This document shows positions 23,691 through 38,600 of a stretch of 64,000 nucleotides of DNA, in pieces. The position numbers were made by a program, and so were the translations under genes. The DNA comes from Onthophagus taurus. Its lineage: Eukaryota > Arthropoda > Insecta > Coleoptera > Scarabaeidae. Positions within the stretch are counted from its first letter, which is position 1, and every line of letters starts with the position of its first letter. Location: NCBI RefSeq assembly GCF_036711975.1, contig NC_091970.1, positions 7,501-71,500 on the forward strand. Direction: 5' to 3'. The notes below the pieces were generated by a model. That model was not told the DNA's origin. It made no database searches and was given only the letters and a program-made list of their open reading frames with translations.

Positions 23691-24410
23691 TATTTTAATT
23701 ACGAAAAACGTACTTACTTTTTTTTTAATTAAATAAAATCCTTTACACTTAATTTTAATCAGTGAAATCACAATAATTGAAATAGTTTTGCGCACTATTC
23801 AGCTATATCAGCTGTGACTGAAATACCACTGAAGCATTTCAATTTCTGAAATAGACTAAGCGCGAAAGAAATATTGCGTAGAATTTACGTACTTAACATA
23901 CTGTAAATAAAGTATTTAAACGCGTCGTTATTGGCGAATGAGTGAGATGGAAGTTATTCGGTTCTGGGTTATGGCACGTGTCGTCCTCGAGTTTAAAACA
24001 TTTATAACGTACTTTATAAAATTTTATGATGATGTTATGACGCGTTTTGTTCATTGTAAATTAACGCGTACAAAAAACAATTTAGTATGATTGATTTTAC
24101 TATTTTAAATTTGATTTTTTCGTGGAAAAAATAATAAATCTCTCGCAACACCCACGATTCCTAATAAATTCGTTTCATCGTCCAATTATCGGATAAATGC
24201 CAATTTGAGGGGTTAAGATGTGTATAGGGAATAATATATTTCTGATACAAGTTGGGTTGGATTTCATATTAAATTATAATTTTTTCCTTTTCTATAAACG
24301 GAGATTTTTTGGTCGATTTTCTTTTAGGTGAGTAGTTGTTAAGGGATTCTTTGGGGGAGGAAAACCTTTTGAGTCTGCGCGTTGAATGTCACCCCTGGTG
24401 CGGGAAATGC
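23691..24410. other. Nplp1 upstream region
   Basis: Unique sequence upstream of the Nplp1 promoter, with CAGCTATATCAGCTGTGACTG near 23800-23820 and a CACGTG E-box at about 23973-23980. It probably includes the proximal regulatory region, but no site can be proven. Confidence 0.4.
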
Positions 24411-24443
24411 TATAAAATGAGGGTTGCGAGATGGAGTTCGTCA
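24411..24443 (+). promoter_or_regulatory. Nplp1 core promoter
   Basis: TATAAAAT starts at 24411 and an initiator-like TCACGA has its A at 24443, 32 bp downstream. This predicts a 5' UTR of about 200 nt before the ATG at 24647. Confidence 0.7.
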
Positions 24444-24646
24444 CGAACGGTCGCTTTCCCGAAGAGAAATCATCACTTTCAAAATAATATTAAAGCTTAA
24501 AAAGATTAAATTGGAATAAAGAAAAATTTATAACCTAAAATTAATAAGGAAATTGATTCCGTGAAGCTTTTTTTGAAAGTTGATTTCTTTGAAGCAACAG
24601 ATCGTTGAGGGAACGTGCCGGGATAATTTTTTTTGAAAGTTGTGAA

Positions 24647-27600
24647 ATGGGAAAAATTATTTCTGAGGTGTCCGTTGTGTTATGGTTGTTTTTAACAATT
24701 TTAGTGGCGGTAAGTTCATTATTTAAATTTCTTTGAGTACTGTCCTTTAGATTTAGTCCCCTTTAGATTTCCTCTCTTTCCATTTCCCGACGATGTACGT
24801 TTGAAGGGTATTAGTGGGAGCTTCAACAAAGCTGACGGCAACATCCAACACTAATTAACGTTAGGGATGAAAGGGGCTTGTTGGTTAGCGGTGGGTAATG
24901 AGAGATTGTCGAGATTATATTGGATGGATTTGATAGGATTTTTGGGTTTAAAATTTTTATTAAGCCTCCTCTATTTAAATTAATTTTTTTTCCTTAAAAT
25001 GGTACTCCTTTTTTTTGTGGAAAAGGCTTCCAGTTGAAAATGAAGTCGTGACAACATTTAAACCGTCCCATTAACGCTCGGGCACAAACTCTTTAAATCC
25101 CGCAATATGAAAACGATTTTATCCACCCCTCTCTCTCTCTCTCTCTCCTTGAAATGATTTTGCCACGAAACTCCGGGAGCAATTTCACTTTAGATTTATG
25201 CTCAGCTCTAATGGAAGGAGCTTTCTGCGAACGCCCCACACGGAAATTAATTCAAAACGTTATCTCAAAATGTCCAAACTTATTTTAACAATTTTCATAA
25301 CATTTTCTTCACAACAATTTTTAACATTAAAGTGAGGAAAAATTAAAAATGAACGTATTCTTAGAAATTGATGATAGTTTATTTAAAAAAAAATTAAATA
25401 TTAAAATAAAATTTTCACTTACCGTTAATAAAACATCAAAAATAAGAGCTTCTTGCAATTTATAATCGTTATTTATAATAATTCGAGTAATTTTAATTAT
25501 TTTTTAAATTTTTATTTAATTTTGACGAATTAGATTACAGGTATCTGTAATTTTTTATTATTACAGTTATCTGTAACAAATTGATTTATTTTATTAAAAA
25601 ATTTTTATTCCCTAACCTTGCTTTGAATTTTAGAAATTGATGACAGTTTATTTAAAAAAAAAAATTAAATATTAAAATAAAATTTTCACTTACCGTTAAT
25701 AAAACATCAAAAATAAGAGTTTCTTGCAATTTATAATCGTTATTTATAATAATTCGAGTAATTTTAATTATTTTTTAAATTTTTATTTAATTTTGGCGAA
25801 TTAGATTACAGGTATCTGTAATTTTTTATTATTACAGTTATCTGTAACAAATGGATTTATTTTATTAAAAAATTTTTATTCCCTAACTTTGCTTTAAAAG
25901 ATTCCTATTTTTTTGTTTGATTTGTTGAATCGTAGAATTTAATCTCTTCGACTTCCTCCTATTTTAACAAAAGAAAAGCAGGAAAATCGTTCTTTCTTTT
26001 TCGCGGAGGAATTTAAAGAATACTCTCCGACCCTCTTGAAAATACTATTTATACGGTTGAGCTAATGTTTGAACGCCTGTCGAGACGAGATCGTTCCGAA
26101 CAAGAAAGGTTTCCTCAATATTGGATACTTGAAAGACATCTTTTGACTATAAAATAAGGTATTGGAAATGTGTCGTTTTACAACAAAACGTAAAAAAAGA
26201 TAAGAAATAAATGGAATTTATAAAAAATAAGAACTGATTGTTATACTCGCATTTCGCTATTCATACAAAACCTAACAGACCGTTTCGTATTGATTTTGCA
26301 ATCAAGTTCTCGTTATTGACTAAACACGCGTACCGCAGTCCCAATTAATCATCGTTTATCACTTTGTGTTTTTAAATTTTTCTAACATAATTTATCATTC
26401 TGATCTGTTATTATTTGGAAAAAATGTTATAACTAGAACACTGATAATTTCTGCCGAAAATAACTGATTGAAAATATAAAGAAAATGATAAGATGCTGAC
26501 AATAAAGTTTCAGCATAAAAACAAGAACACCAAAGCACCAACAATGACATGGGAGGTTGTGCAGAAACGAATACGACACTGCCACTAATACAAAATGTTG
26601 TGACAAGTGTTTATAGAAAGAGAAAAATTGATGACACTGGACTGGCCAAAAACACTGATGACTAGGGCACGGAACTTTTGTAACAAAACGACACGATTTC
26701 CCCCCTCCACTCGTTCTCAGCAGAAAATTTCATACAAAAGTTGTTCTAAATTGAATTCTAAAACGATTTTTTCAATAAAAATATATATATCAAATTTTTT
26801 TTTGATGTTATGTTCTTAATTATTGATCAAATCAAAAATTTTTATTAACAACATTTGTTTAGAATTACTTCAGGAACAATTTTTGTTAACACAATTTTTT
26901 TCTAACTTGAAATTTTAATTTCCCACTGAATAGTATGCTACAAAAATTAATATTATTGAGGTTATATCCTTATTGTTGATTTAATCAAAAAATGTTGTTA
27001 ACAAAATTTGTTTAGAATTACTTCAGGAACAGTGTTTGTTAATACAATTTTTTGCTATCTTGAAATTTTAATTTCCCTCTGAATAGTATGCTATCAAAAT
27101 TAATTATCTCAATAATTATTGTTTTTATCAAAAAATGTTTTAAATAAAATTTGTTTCAATTTCGATTTTGAATCAATTATCTTAATAAAAAAATTTTACA
27201 TCTCTATTAATTAAGCATTTAAGTGTAATTATGTATAAAAGTGGAAAAATTATTATTTTGAGGTTATCTCTTTAATTATTGATTAAATCAAAAAAATTTG
27301 TTAACAATATTTGTTAAGAATTGCACCAGGAACAGTGTTTGTTACAGCAATTTTTTTCTAACTTGAAATTTTAATTTCCCACTGAATAGTATGGTACAAA
27401 AATTAATATTTTTGAGGTTATATCCTTATTGTTGATTTAATCAAAAAATTTTGTTAACAAAATTTGTTTAGAATTACTTCAGGAACAGTGTTTGTTAATA
27501 CAATTTTTTGCTATCTTGAAATTTTAATTTCCCTCTGAATAGTATGCTATCAAAATTAATTATCTCAATAATTATTGTTTTTATCAAAAAATGTTTTAAA

Positions 27601-30600
27601 TAAAATTTGTTTCAATTTCGATTTTGAATCAATTATCTTAATAAAAAAATTTTACATCTCTATTAATTAAGCATTTAAGTGTAATTATGTATAAAAGTGG
27701 AAAAATTATTATTTTGAGGTTATCTCTTTAATTATTGATTAAATCAAAAAAAATTGTTGATAAAGTTTGTTTAGAATTGCTTCAGGAACAATTTTTGTTA
27801 ACACAATTTTTTTCTAACTTGAAATTTTAATTTCCCACTGAATAGTATGCTTCAAAAATTAATATTATTGAGGTTATATCCTTATTGTTGATTTAATCAA
27901 AAAATTTTGTTAACAAAATTTGTTTAGAATTACTTCAGGAACAGTGTTTGTTAATACAATTTTTTGCTATCTTGAAATTTTAATTTCCCTCTGAATAGTA
28001 TGCTATCAAAATTAATTATCTCAATAATTATTGTTTTTATCAAAAAATGTTTTAAATAAAACTTGTTTCAATTTCGATTTTGAATCAATTATCTTAATAA
28101 AAAAATTTTACATCTCTATTAATTAAACATTTAAGTGTAATTATGTATAAAAGTGGAAAAATTATTATTTTGAGGTTATCTCTTTAATTATTGATTAAAT
28201 CAAAAAAATTTGTTAACAATATTTGTTAAGAATTGCACCAGGAACAGTGTTTGTTACAGCAATTTTTTTCTAACTTGAAATTTTAATTTCCCACTGAATA
28301 GTATGGTACAAAAATTAATATTTTTGAGGTTATATCCTTATTGTTGATTTAATCAAAAAATTTTGTTAACAAAATTTGTTTAGAATTACTTCAGGAACAG
28401 TGTTTGTTAATACAATTTTTTGCTATCTTGAAATTTTAATTTCCCTCTGAATAGTATGCTATCAAAATTAATTATCTCAATAATTATTGTTTTTATCAAA
28501 AAATGTTTTAAATAAAATTTGTTTCAATTTCGATTTTGAATCAATTATCTTAATAAAAAAATTTTACATCTCTATTAATTAAGCATTTAAGTGTAATTAT
28601 GTATAAAAGTGGAAAAATTATTATTTTGAGGTTATCTCTTTAATTATTGATTAAATCAAAAAAAATTGTTGATAAAGTTTGTTTAGAATTGCTTCAGGAA
28701 CAATTTTTGTTAACACAATTTTTTTCTAACTTGAAATTTTAATTTCCCACTGAATAGTATGCTTCAAAAATTAATATTATTGAGGTTATATCCTTATTGT
28801 TGATTTAATCAAAAAATTTTGTTAACAAAATTTGTTTAGAATTACTTCAGGAACAGTGTTTGTTAATACAATTTTTTGCTATCTTGAAATTTTAATTTCC
28901 CTCTGAATAGTATGCTATCAAAATTAATTATCTCAATAATTATTGTTTTTATCAAAAAATGTTTTAAATAAAACTTGTTTCAATTTCGATTTTGAATCAA
29001 TTATCTTAATAAAAAAATTTTACATCTCTATTAATTAAACATTTAAGTGTAATTATGTATAAAAGTGGAAAAATTATTATTTTGAGGTTATCTCTTTAAT
29101 TATTGATTAAATCAAAAAAATTTGTTAACAATATTTGTTAAGAATTGCACCAGGAACAGTGTTTGTTACAGCAATTTTTTTCTAACTTGAAATTTTAATT
29201 TCCCACTGAATAGTATGGTACAAAAATTAATATTTTTGAGGTTATATCCTTATTGTTGATTTAATCAAAAAATTTTGTTAACAAAATTTGTTTAGAATTA
29301 CTTCAGGAACAGTGTTTGTTAATACAATTTTTTGCTATCTTGAAATTTTAATTTCCCTCTGAATAGTATGCTATCAAAATTAATTATCTCAATAATTATT
29401 GTTTTTATCAAAAAATGTTTTAAATAAAATTTGTTTCAATTTCGATTTTGAATCAATTATCTTAATAAAAAAATTTTACATCTCTATTAATTAAGCATTT
29501 AAGTGTAATTATGTATAAAAGTGGAAAAATTATTATTTTGAGGTTATCTCTTTAATTATTGATTAAATCAAAAAAAATTGTTGATAAAGTTTGTTTAGAA
29601 TTGCTTCAGGAACAATTTTTGTTAACACAATTTTTTTCTAACTTGAAATTTTAATTTCCCACTGAATAGTATGCTTCAAAAATTAATATTATTGAGGTTA
29701 TATCCTTATTGTTGATTTAATCAAAAAATTTTGTTAACAAAATTTGTTTAGAATTACTTCAGGAACAGTGTTTGTTAATACAATTTTTTGCTATCTTGAA
29801 ATTTTAATTTCCCTCTGAATAGTATGCTATCAAAATTAATTATCTCAATAATTATTGTTTTTATCAAAAAATGTTTTAAATAAAACTTGTTTCAATTTCG
29901 ATTTTGAATCAATTATCTTAATAAAAAAATTTTACATCTCTATTAATTAAACATTTAAGTGTAATTATGTATAAAAGTGGAAAAATTATTATTTTGAGGT
30001 TATCTCTTTAATTATTGATTAAATCAAAAAAATTTGTTAACAATATTTGTTAAGAATTGCACCAGGAACAGTGTTTGTTACAGCAATTTTTTTCTAACTT
30101 GAAATTTTAATTTCCCACTGAATAGTATGGTACAAAAATTAATATTATTGAGGTTATATCCTTATTGTTGATTTAATCAAAAAATTTTGTTAACAAAATT
30201 TGTTTAGAATTACTTCAAGAACAGTGTTTGTTAATACAATTTTTTGCTATCTTGAAATTTTAATTTCCCTCTGAATAGTATGCTATCAAAATTAATTATC
30301 TCAATAATTATTGTTTTTATCAAAAAATGTTTTAAATAAAACTTGTTTCAATTTCGATTTTGAATCAATTATCTTAATTAAAAAAATTTTACATCTCTAT
30401 TAATTAAACATTTAAGTGTAATTATGTACAAAAGTGGAAAAATTATTATTTTGAGGTTATCTCCTTAATTATTGATTAAATCAAAAAAAATTGTTGATAA
30501 AGTTTGTTTAGAATTGCTTCAGGAACAATTTTTGTTAACACAATTTTTTTCTAACTTGAAATTTTAATTTCCCACTGAATAGTATGCTACAAAAATTAAT

Positions 30601-32568
30601 ATTATTGAGGTTATATCCTTATTGTTGATTTAATCAAAAAATTTTGTTAACAAAATTTGTTTAGAATTACTTCAGGAACAGTGTTTGTTAATACAATTTT
30701 TTGCTATCTTGAAATTTTAATTTCCCTCTGAATAGTATGCTATCAAAATTAATTATCTCAATAATTATTGTTTTTATCAAAAAATGTTTTAAATAAAATT
30801 TGTTTCAATTTCGATTTTGAATCAATTATCTTAATAAAAAAATTTTACATCTCTATTAATTAAGCATTTAAGTGTAATTATGTATAAAAACGGAAAAATT
30901 ATTATTTTGAGGTTATCTCTTTAATTATTGATTAAATCAAAAAAATTTGTTAAAAATATTTGTTAAGAATTGCACCAGGAACAGTGTTTGTTAAAACAAT
31001 TTTTTTCTAACTTGAAATTTTAATTTCCCACTGAACAGTATGGTACAAAAATTAATATTTTTGAGGTTATATCCTTATTGTTGATTTAATCAAAAAATTT
31101 TGTTAACAAAATTTGTTTAGAATTACTTCAGGAACAGTGTTTGTTAATACAATTTTTTGCTATCTTGAAATTTTAATTTCCCTCTGAATAGTATGCTATC
31201 AAAATTAATTATCTCAATAATTATTGTTTTTATCAAAAAATGTTTTAAATAAAATTTGTTTCAATTTCGATTTTGAATCAATTATCTTAATAAAAAAATT
31301 TTACATCTCTATTAATTAAGCATTTAAGTGTAATTATGTATAAATGTGGAAAAATTATTATTTTGAGGTTATCTCTTTAATTATTGATTAAATCAAAAAA
31401 AATTGTTGACAAAGTTTGTTTAGAATTGTTTCAGGAACAATTTTTGTTAAAACAATTTTTTTCTAACTTTAAATTTTAATTTCCCAGTTCTTTTAATCAG
31501 AACGAGTGGAGGGGGGAAATCGTTTTGTTACAAAAGTTCCGTGCCCTACTACTCTAGCAAAATAAGAATTTTCAATTTAAAATACAAATACATTATTTTC
31601 AGATTAAATCCGAAGAGGATTGCGATCCAAATTTCGAAAACATCCTAAAATTAATTTTAGACCCAAACGAATCTTCACTGCAACAGCAGGCTCTTCGCGC
31701 TGAATTAGTTCAACGCGTAAAAGAAGCTTTACAACGAGAGGAATTCGAAAATGAATTGGTCGATTATAAACGTTCCTTAAGCTCTTTAGCGAGATGGGAT
31801 AATTTACCCGGTAAAAAAAGAAATTTGGAGTCTTTAGCTAGAGCTGGTTACATAAGAACTTTACCTGACGACGACCAAAGTTTTAAAAGAAGTATTTCAT
31901 CGTTGATTAAAGCCGGCCAATTACCATCAATTCAATTAAACGACGATTTAAAACGAGGTATTCAAAGTTTAGCAAGAAACGGCGAACTTCATTATAAGAG
32001 GGAAAACCAACGAGATCACGACGAATACGATAACGATGATTACGACAAAAGAAACATTGCTTCTTTAGCAAAGAGTTATAATTTTCCGGTTTATAAAAGA
32101 AATGTTGCGGCGTTATTAAGACAAGATAGTTATTTAAATGGTCGCGATGACAATCAAACTCTTAAGAAACCATTTGAAAATGAACGAAATCGTTTAATCA
32201 ATGATAAAAGGAATATTGGCTCCATTAAAGCTCAATATAAACCAAAATATAAAAGATCCAGCAATAATAACGAAAGGGTGAAAAGAAATATTGATTACGA
32301 TGAAAGTTTTGGTGATATTTATCGGGAAGATCCGATCGATTACGAGGAAATGTTGAAACAAGTTTCAGAAAATTATGAAAATCCCGAGAAAAGATTTTTA
32401 GGTAAGATAGTTTTAATTAAAAAAATTAATCATTTTATATTATTAAAACGTTTCGAAACGAATTGGATTCTATTTATAACTCTTCCCCCCTTAAATGGCA
32501 GTTGGAAGAAGAGTTGTAGTAGAGACATCGTAAAGTTCAGGAGAGATAACCGCCAGATTTGAACCGAC

Positions 32569-32614
<46 letters not shown>

Positions 32615-35600
32615 TAGAGATATATAGAGGTACAGGTGGCAAATGAATCTATTAAAACGACTCGTACATTTCTTTGCAATTACACACACGTGCAGTTTTG
32701 AAACGGCAATTTTGGCCAAAAGATGTAATGTATCATAAAATATCAATTAAACCTAAAAACAAGCTTTTCAACAAAAAAAAAAATTAAAATAGGTTAGATG
32801 TCAATAAATGAAAAAAGTAATATTTAATCGGTAAATTCGATAAAAAATTGTATAGGTGTGGGCCTTTTGTTGGTTAAAACACAGAAAAACGTTGAAACGG
32901 GACCGTGAAATGGAAATTCGAAGCGGTTTTGAATAGGTTTAGTGAATGAAACGAGATAATGTTCGGGGTTCGATTTAAAATTGTTCTTTGAAATCATAAA
33001 ACAATGCAAAATAAAAAATATATGCAAAAAATTAAAACGCCAGGCCTTTGGAATCAATTTTAGCAAAATATGCAATCCCCCTATTCTAGGGGGATAATGG
33101 TACTTGAAAGTAGCATCAGGCATTAAAATATATTTTAGTGATAAGTAACACTTGCTTTAGCTAAATCATATTATGATATTCAGAAAAACAGATCTTTCTT
33201 TCATCACAACATAAATAAACATTCCACGTAGTACATTTTGAGTGGGGTCTAGCTTTGGCAGAACAATTTTCACAACTTCCTCTGTCTTTTGAACTTGTGC
33301 TACGACATTTTCGTGGACGCAGTAAATTTGAACATTTATTTATCAGGCCTGTAGCTACAGAACGACGAAAATCTGATAGAATATTGAGAAAAAACATATT
33401 GAGCAAAAACTAACATTTTCGCATAATCTAAGTGTCAAAAAAGATGCTAATTCAAAAATTCCTGGAAGCTGTATTTATTGAAATTAAGGAATGAGACTTG
33501 TTCTAAATTAAAGCTCAAAGCTTTCTCTTTAAAATGATGTATAATAATTGTTGGGTTGGATTGGAAAAATATTGAGAAAAAAAATTTTGAAATAAAACTT
33601 ACATTTTCGTATAACCTAAAAATATCAAAAAAGATGCTAATTTAAAAATTCCTGGAAGCCGTATTTATTGAAATTAAGGAATGAAACTTATTTTAAATTA
33701 AAGTTCAAAGCTTTCTCTTTAAAATGATGTATAATAGTTGATGGGTTGGATTGGAAAAATATTAAGAAAAAAAATGTTGAAATAACACTTACATTTAAAA
33801 GTGTCAAAAAAGATGCTAATTTAAAAATTCCTGGAAGCCGTATTTATTGAAATTAAGGAATGAGACTTATTTTAAATTAAAGCTCAAAGCTTACTCTTTA
33901 AAATGATGTATAATAATTGATGGGTTGGATTGGAAAAATATTAAGAAAAAAAATTTTGAAATAAAACTTACATTTTCGTATAACCTAAAAATATCAAAAA
34001 AGATGCTAATTTAAAAATTCCTGGAAGCCGTATTTATTGAAATTAAGGAATGAAACTTATTTCAAATTAAAGTTCAAAGCTTACTCTTTAAAATGATGTA
34101 TAATAATTGATGGGTTGGATTGGAAAAATATTAAGAAAAAAAATGTTGAAATAACACTTACATTTAAAAGTGTCAAAAAAGATGCTAATTTAAAAATTCC
34201 TGGAAGCCGTATTTATTGAAATTAAGGAATGAAATCTATTTCAAATTAAAGTTCAAAGCTTTCTCTTTAAAATGATGTATAATAATTGATGGGTTGGATT
34301 GGAAAAATATTAAGAAAAAAAATTTTGAAATAAAACTTACATTTTCGTATAACCTAAAAGTGTCAAAAAAGATGTTAATTTAAAAATTCGTGGAAGCCGT
34401 ATTTATTGAAATTAAGGAATGAAACTTATTTTAAATTAAAGCTCAAAGCTTTCTCTTTAAAATGATGTATAATAATTGTTGGGTTGGATTGGAAAAATAT
34501 TGAGAAAAAAAATGTTGAAATAAAACTTACATTTTCGTATAACCTAAAAATATCAAAAAAGATGCTAATTTAAAAATTCGTGGAAGCCGTATTTATTGAA
34601 ATTAAGGAATGAAACTTATTTTAAATTAAAATTCAAAGCTTTCTCTTTAAAATGATGTATAATAATTGATGGGTTGGATTGGAAAAATATTAAGAAAAAA
34701 AATGTTGAAATAAAACTTACATTTTCGTATAACCTAAAAATATCAAAAAAGATGCTAATTTAAAAATTCCTGGAAGCCGTATTTATTGAAATTAAGGAAT
34801 GAAACTTATTTTAAATTAAAGCTCAAAGCTTTCTCTTTAAAATGATGTATAATAATTGATGGGTTGGATTGGAAAAATATTAAGAAAAAAAATTTTGAAA
34901 TAAAACTTACATTTTCGTATAACCTAAAAATATCAAAAAAGATGCTAATTTAAAAATTCCTGGAAGCCGTATTTATTGAAATTAAGGAATGAAACTTATT
35001 TTAAATTAAAGCTCAAAGCTTTCTCTTTAAAATGATGTATAATAATTGATGGGTTGGATTGGAAAAATATTAAGAAAAAAAATTTTGAAATAAAACTTAC
35101 ATTTTCGTATAACCTAAAAATATCAAAAAAGATGATAATTTAAAAATTCCTGGAAGCCGTATTTATTGAAATTAAGGAATGAAACTTATTTTAAATTAAA
35201 GTTCAAAGCTTTCTCTTTAAAATGATGTATAATAGTTGATGGGTTGGATTGGAAAAATATTAAGAAAAAAAATGTTGAAATAACACTTACATTTAAAAGT
35301 GTCAAAAAAGATGCTAATTTAAAAATTCCTGGAAGCCGTATTTATTGAAATTAAGGAATGAAATCTATTTTAAATTAAAGCTCAAAGCTTTCTCTTTAAA
35401 ATGATGTATAATAATTGATGGGTTGGATTGGAAAAATATTAAGAAAAAAAATTTTGAAATAAAACTTACATTTTCGTATAACCTAAATATATCAAAAAAG
35501 ATGCTAATTTAAAAATTCCTGGAAGCCGTATTTATTGAAATTAAGGAATGAGACTTATTCTAAATTAAAGCTCAAAGTTTTCTCTTTAAAATGATGTATA

Positions 35601-38600
35601 ATAGTTGATGGGTTGGGTTGGAAAAATATTAAGAAAAAAAATTTTGAAATAAAACTTACATTTTCGTATAACCTAAAAATATCAAAAAAGATGCTAATTT
35701 AAAAATTCCTGGAAGCCGTATTTATTGAAATTAAGGAATGAGACTTATTCTAAATTAAAGCTCAAAGCTTTCTCTTTAAAATGATGTATAATAATTGATG
35801 GGTTGGATTGGAAAAATATTAAGAAAAAAAATGTTGAAGTAAAACTTACATTTTCGTATAACCTAAAAATATCAAAAAAGATGCTAATTTAAAAATTCTT
35901 GTAAGCCGTATTTATTGAAATTAAGGAATGAAACTTATTTTAAATTAAAGTTCAAAGCTTTCTCTTTAAAATGATGTATAATAGTTGATGGGTTGGATTG
36001 GAAAAATATTAAGAAAAAAAATGTTGAAATAACACTTACATTTAAAAGTGTCAAAAAAGATGCTAATTTAAAAATTCCTGGAAGCCGTATTTATTGAAAT
36101 TAAGGAATGAAACTTATTTCAAATTAAAGTTCAAAGCTTACTCTTTAAAATGATGTATAATAATTGATGGGTTGGATTGGAAAAATATTAAGAAAAAAAA
36201 TTTTGATATAAAACTTAGTTTTTCGTATAACCTAAAAATATCAAAAAAGATGCTAATTTAAAAATTCCTGGAAGCCGTATTTATTGAAATTAAGGAATGA
36301 AACTTATTTTAAATTAAAGCTCAAAGCTTTCTCTTTAAAATGATGTATTATAATTGATGGGTTGGATTGGAAAAATATTAAGAAAAAAAATGTTGAAGTA
36401 AAACTTACATTTTCGTATAACCTAAAAATATCAAAAAAGATGCTAATTTAAAAATTCTTGTAAGCCGTATTTATTGAAATTAAGGAATGAAACTTATTTT
36501 AAATTAAAGTTCAAAGCTTTCTCTTTAAAATGATGTATAATAGTTGATGGGTTGGATTGGAAAAATATTAAGAAAAAAAATGTTGAAATAACACTTACAT
36601 TTAAAAGTGTCAAAAAAGATGCTAATTTAAAAATTCCTGGAAGCCGTATTTATTGAAATTAAGGAATGAAACTTATTTCAAATTAAAGTTCAAAGCTTAC
36701 TCTTTAAAATGATGTATAATAATTGATGGGTTGGATTGGAAAAATATTAAGAAAAAAAATTTTGATATAAAACTTAGTTTTTCGTATAACCTAAAAATAT
36801 CAAAAAAGATGCTAATTTAAAAATTCCTGGAAGCCGTATTTATTGAAATTAAGGAATGAAACTTATTTTAAATTAAAGCTCAAAGCTTTCTCTTTAAAAT
36901 GATGTATTATAATTGATGGGTTGGATTGGAAAAATATTAAGAAAAAAAATTTTGAAATAAAACTTACATTTTCGTATAACCTAAAAATATCAAAAAAGAT
37001 GATAATTTAAAAATTCCTGGAAGCCGTATTTATTGAAATTAAGGAATGAAACTTATTTTAAATTAAAGTTCAAAGCTTTCTCTTTAAAATGATGTATAAT
37101 AGTTGATGGGTTGGATTAGAAAAATATTAAGAAAAAAATTTTTGAAATAAAACTTACATTTTCGTATAACCTAAAAATATCAAAAAAGATGCTAATTTAA
37201 AAATTCCTGGAAGCCGTATTTATTGAAATTAAGGAATGAAACCTATTTTAAATTAAAGCTTAAAGCTTTCTCTTTAAAATGATGTGTAATAATTGATGGG
37301 TTGGATTGGAAAAATATTAAGAAAAAAATTTTTTAAATAAAACTTACATTTTCGTATAACCTAAAAGTGTCAAAAAAGATGCTAATTTAAAAATTCCTGG
37401 AAGCCGTATTTATTGAAATTAAGGAATGAAACCTATTTTAAATTAAAGTTCAAAGCTTTCTCTTTAAAATGATGTATAATAATTGATGGGTTGGATTGGA
37501 AAAATATTAAGAAAAAAAATTTTGAAATAAAACTTACATTTTCGTATAACCTAAAAATATCAAAAAAGATGCTAATTTAAAAATTCCTGGAAGCCGTATT
37601 TATTGAAATTAAGGAATGAAATCTATTTTAAATTAAAGCTTAAAGCTTTCTCTTTAAAATGATGTATAATAATTGATGGGTTGGATTGGAAAAATATTAA
37701 GTAAAAAAATTTTGAAATAAAACTTACATTTTCGTATAACCTAAAAATATCAAAAAAGATGCTAATTTAAAAATTCCTGGAAGCCGTATTTATTGAAATT
37801 AAGGAATGAAACCTATTTTAAATTAAAGCTTAAAGCTTTCTCTTTAAAATGATGTGTAATAATTGATGGGTTGGATTGGAAAAATATTAAGAAAAAAATT
37901 TTTTAAATAAAACTTACATTTTCGTATAACCTAAAAGTGTCAAAAAAGATGCTAATTTAAAAATTCCTGGAAGCCGTATTTATTGAAATTAAGGAATGAA
38001 ACCTATTTTAAATTAAAGTTCAAAGCTTTCTCTTTAAAATGATGTATAATAATTGATGGGTTGGATTGGAAAAATATTAAGTAAAAAAATTTTGAAATAA
38101 AACTTACATTTTCGTATAACCTAAAAATATCAAAAAAGATGCTAATTTAAAAATTCCTGGAAGCCGTATTTATTGAAATTAAGGAATGAAATCTATTTTA
38201 AATTAAAGCTTAAAGCTTTCGCTTTAAAATGATGTATAATAATTGTTGGGTTGGATTGGAAAAATATTAAGAAAAAAAATTTTGAAATAAAACTTACATT
38301 TTCGTATAACCTAAAAATATCAAAAAAGATGCTAATTTAAAAATTCCTGGAAGCCGTATTTATTGAAATTAAGGAATGAAACTTATTTCAAATTAAAGTT
38401 CAAAGCTTTCTCTTTAAAATGATGTATAATAATTGATAGGTTGGATTGGAAAAATATTAAGAAAAAAAATTTTGAAATAAAACTTACATTTTCGTATAAC
38501 CTAAAAATATCAAAAAAGATGCTAATTTAAAAATTCCTGGAAGCCGTATTTATTGAAATTAAGGAATGAAACTTGTTCTAAATTAAAGCTCAAAGCTTAC

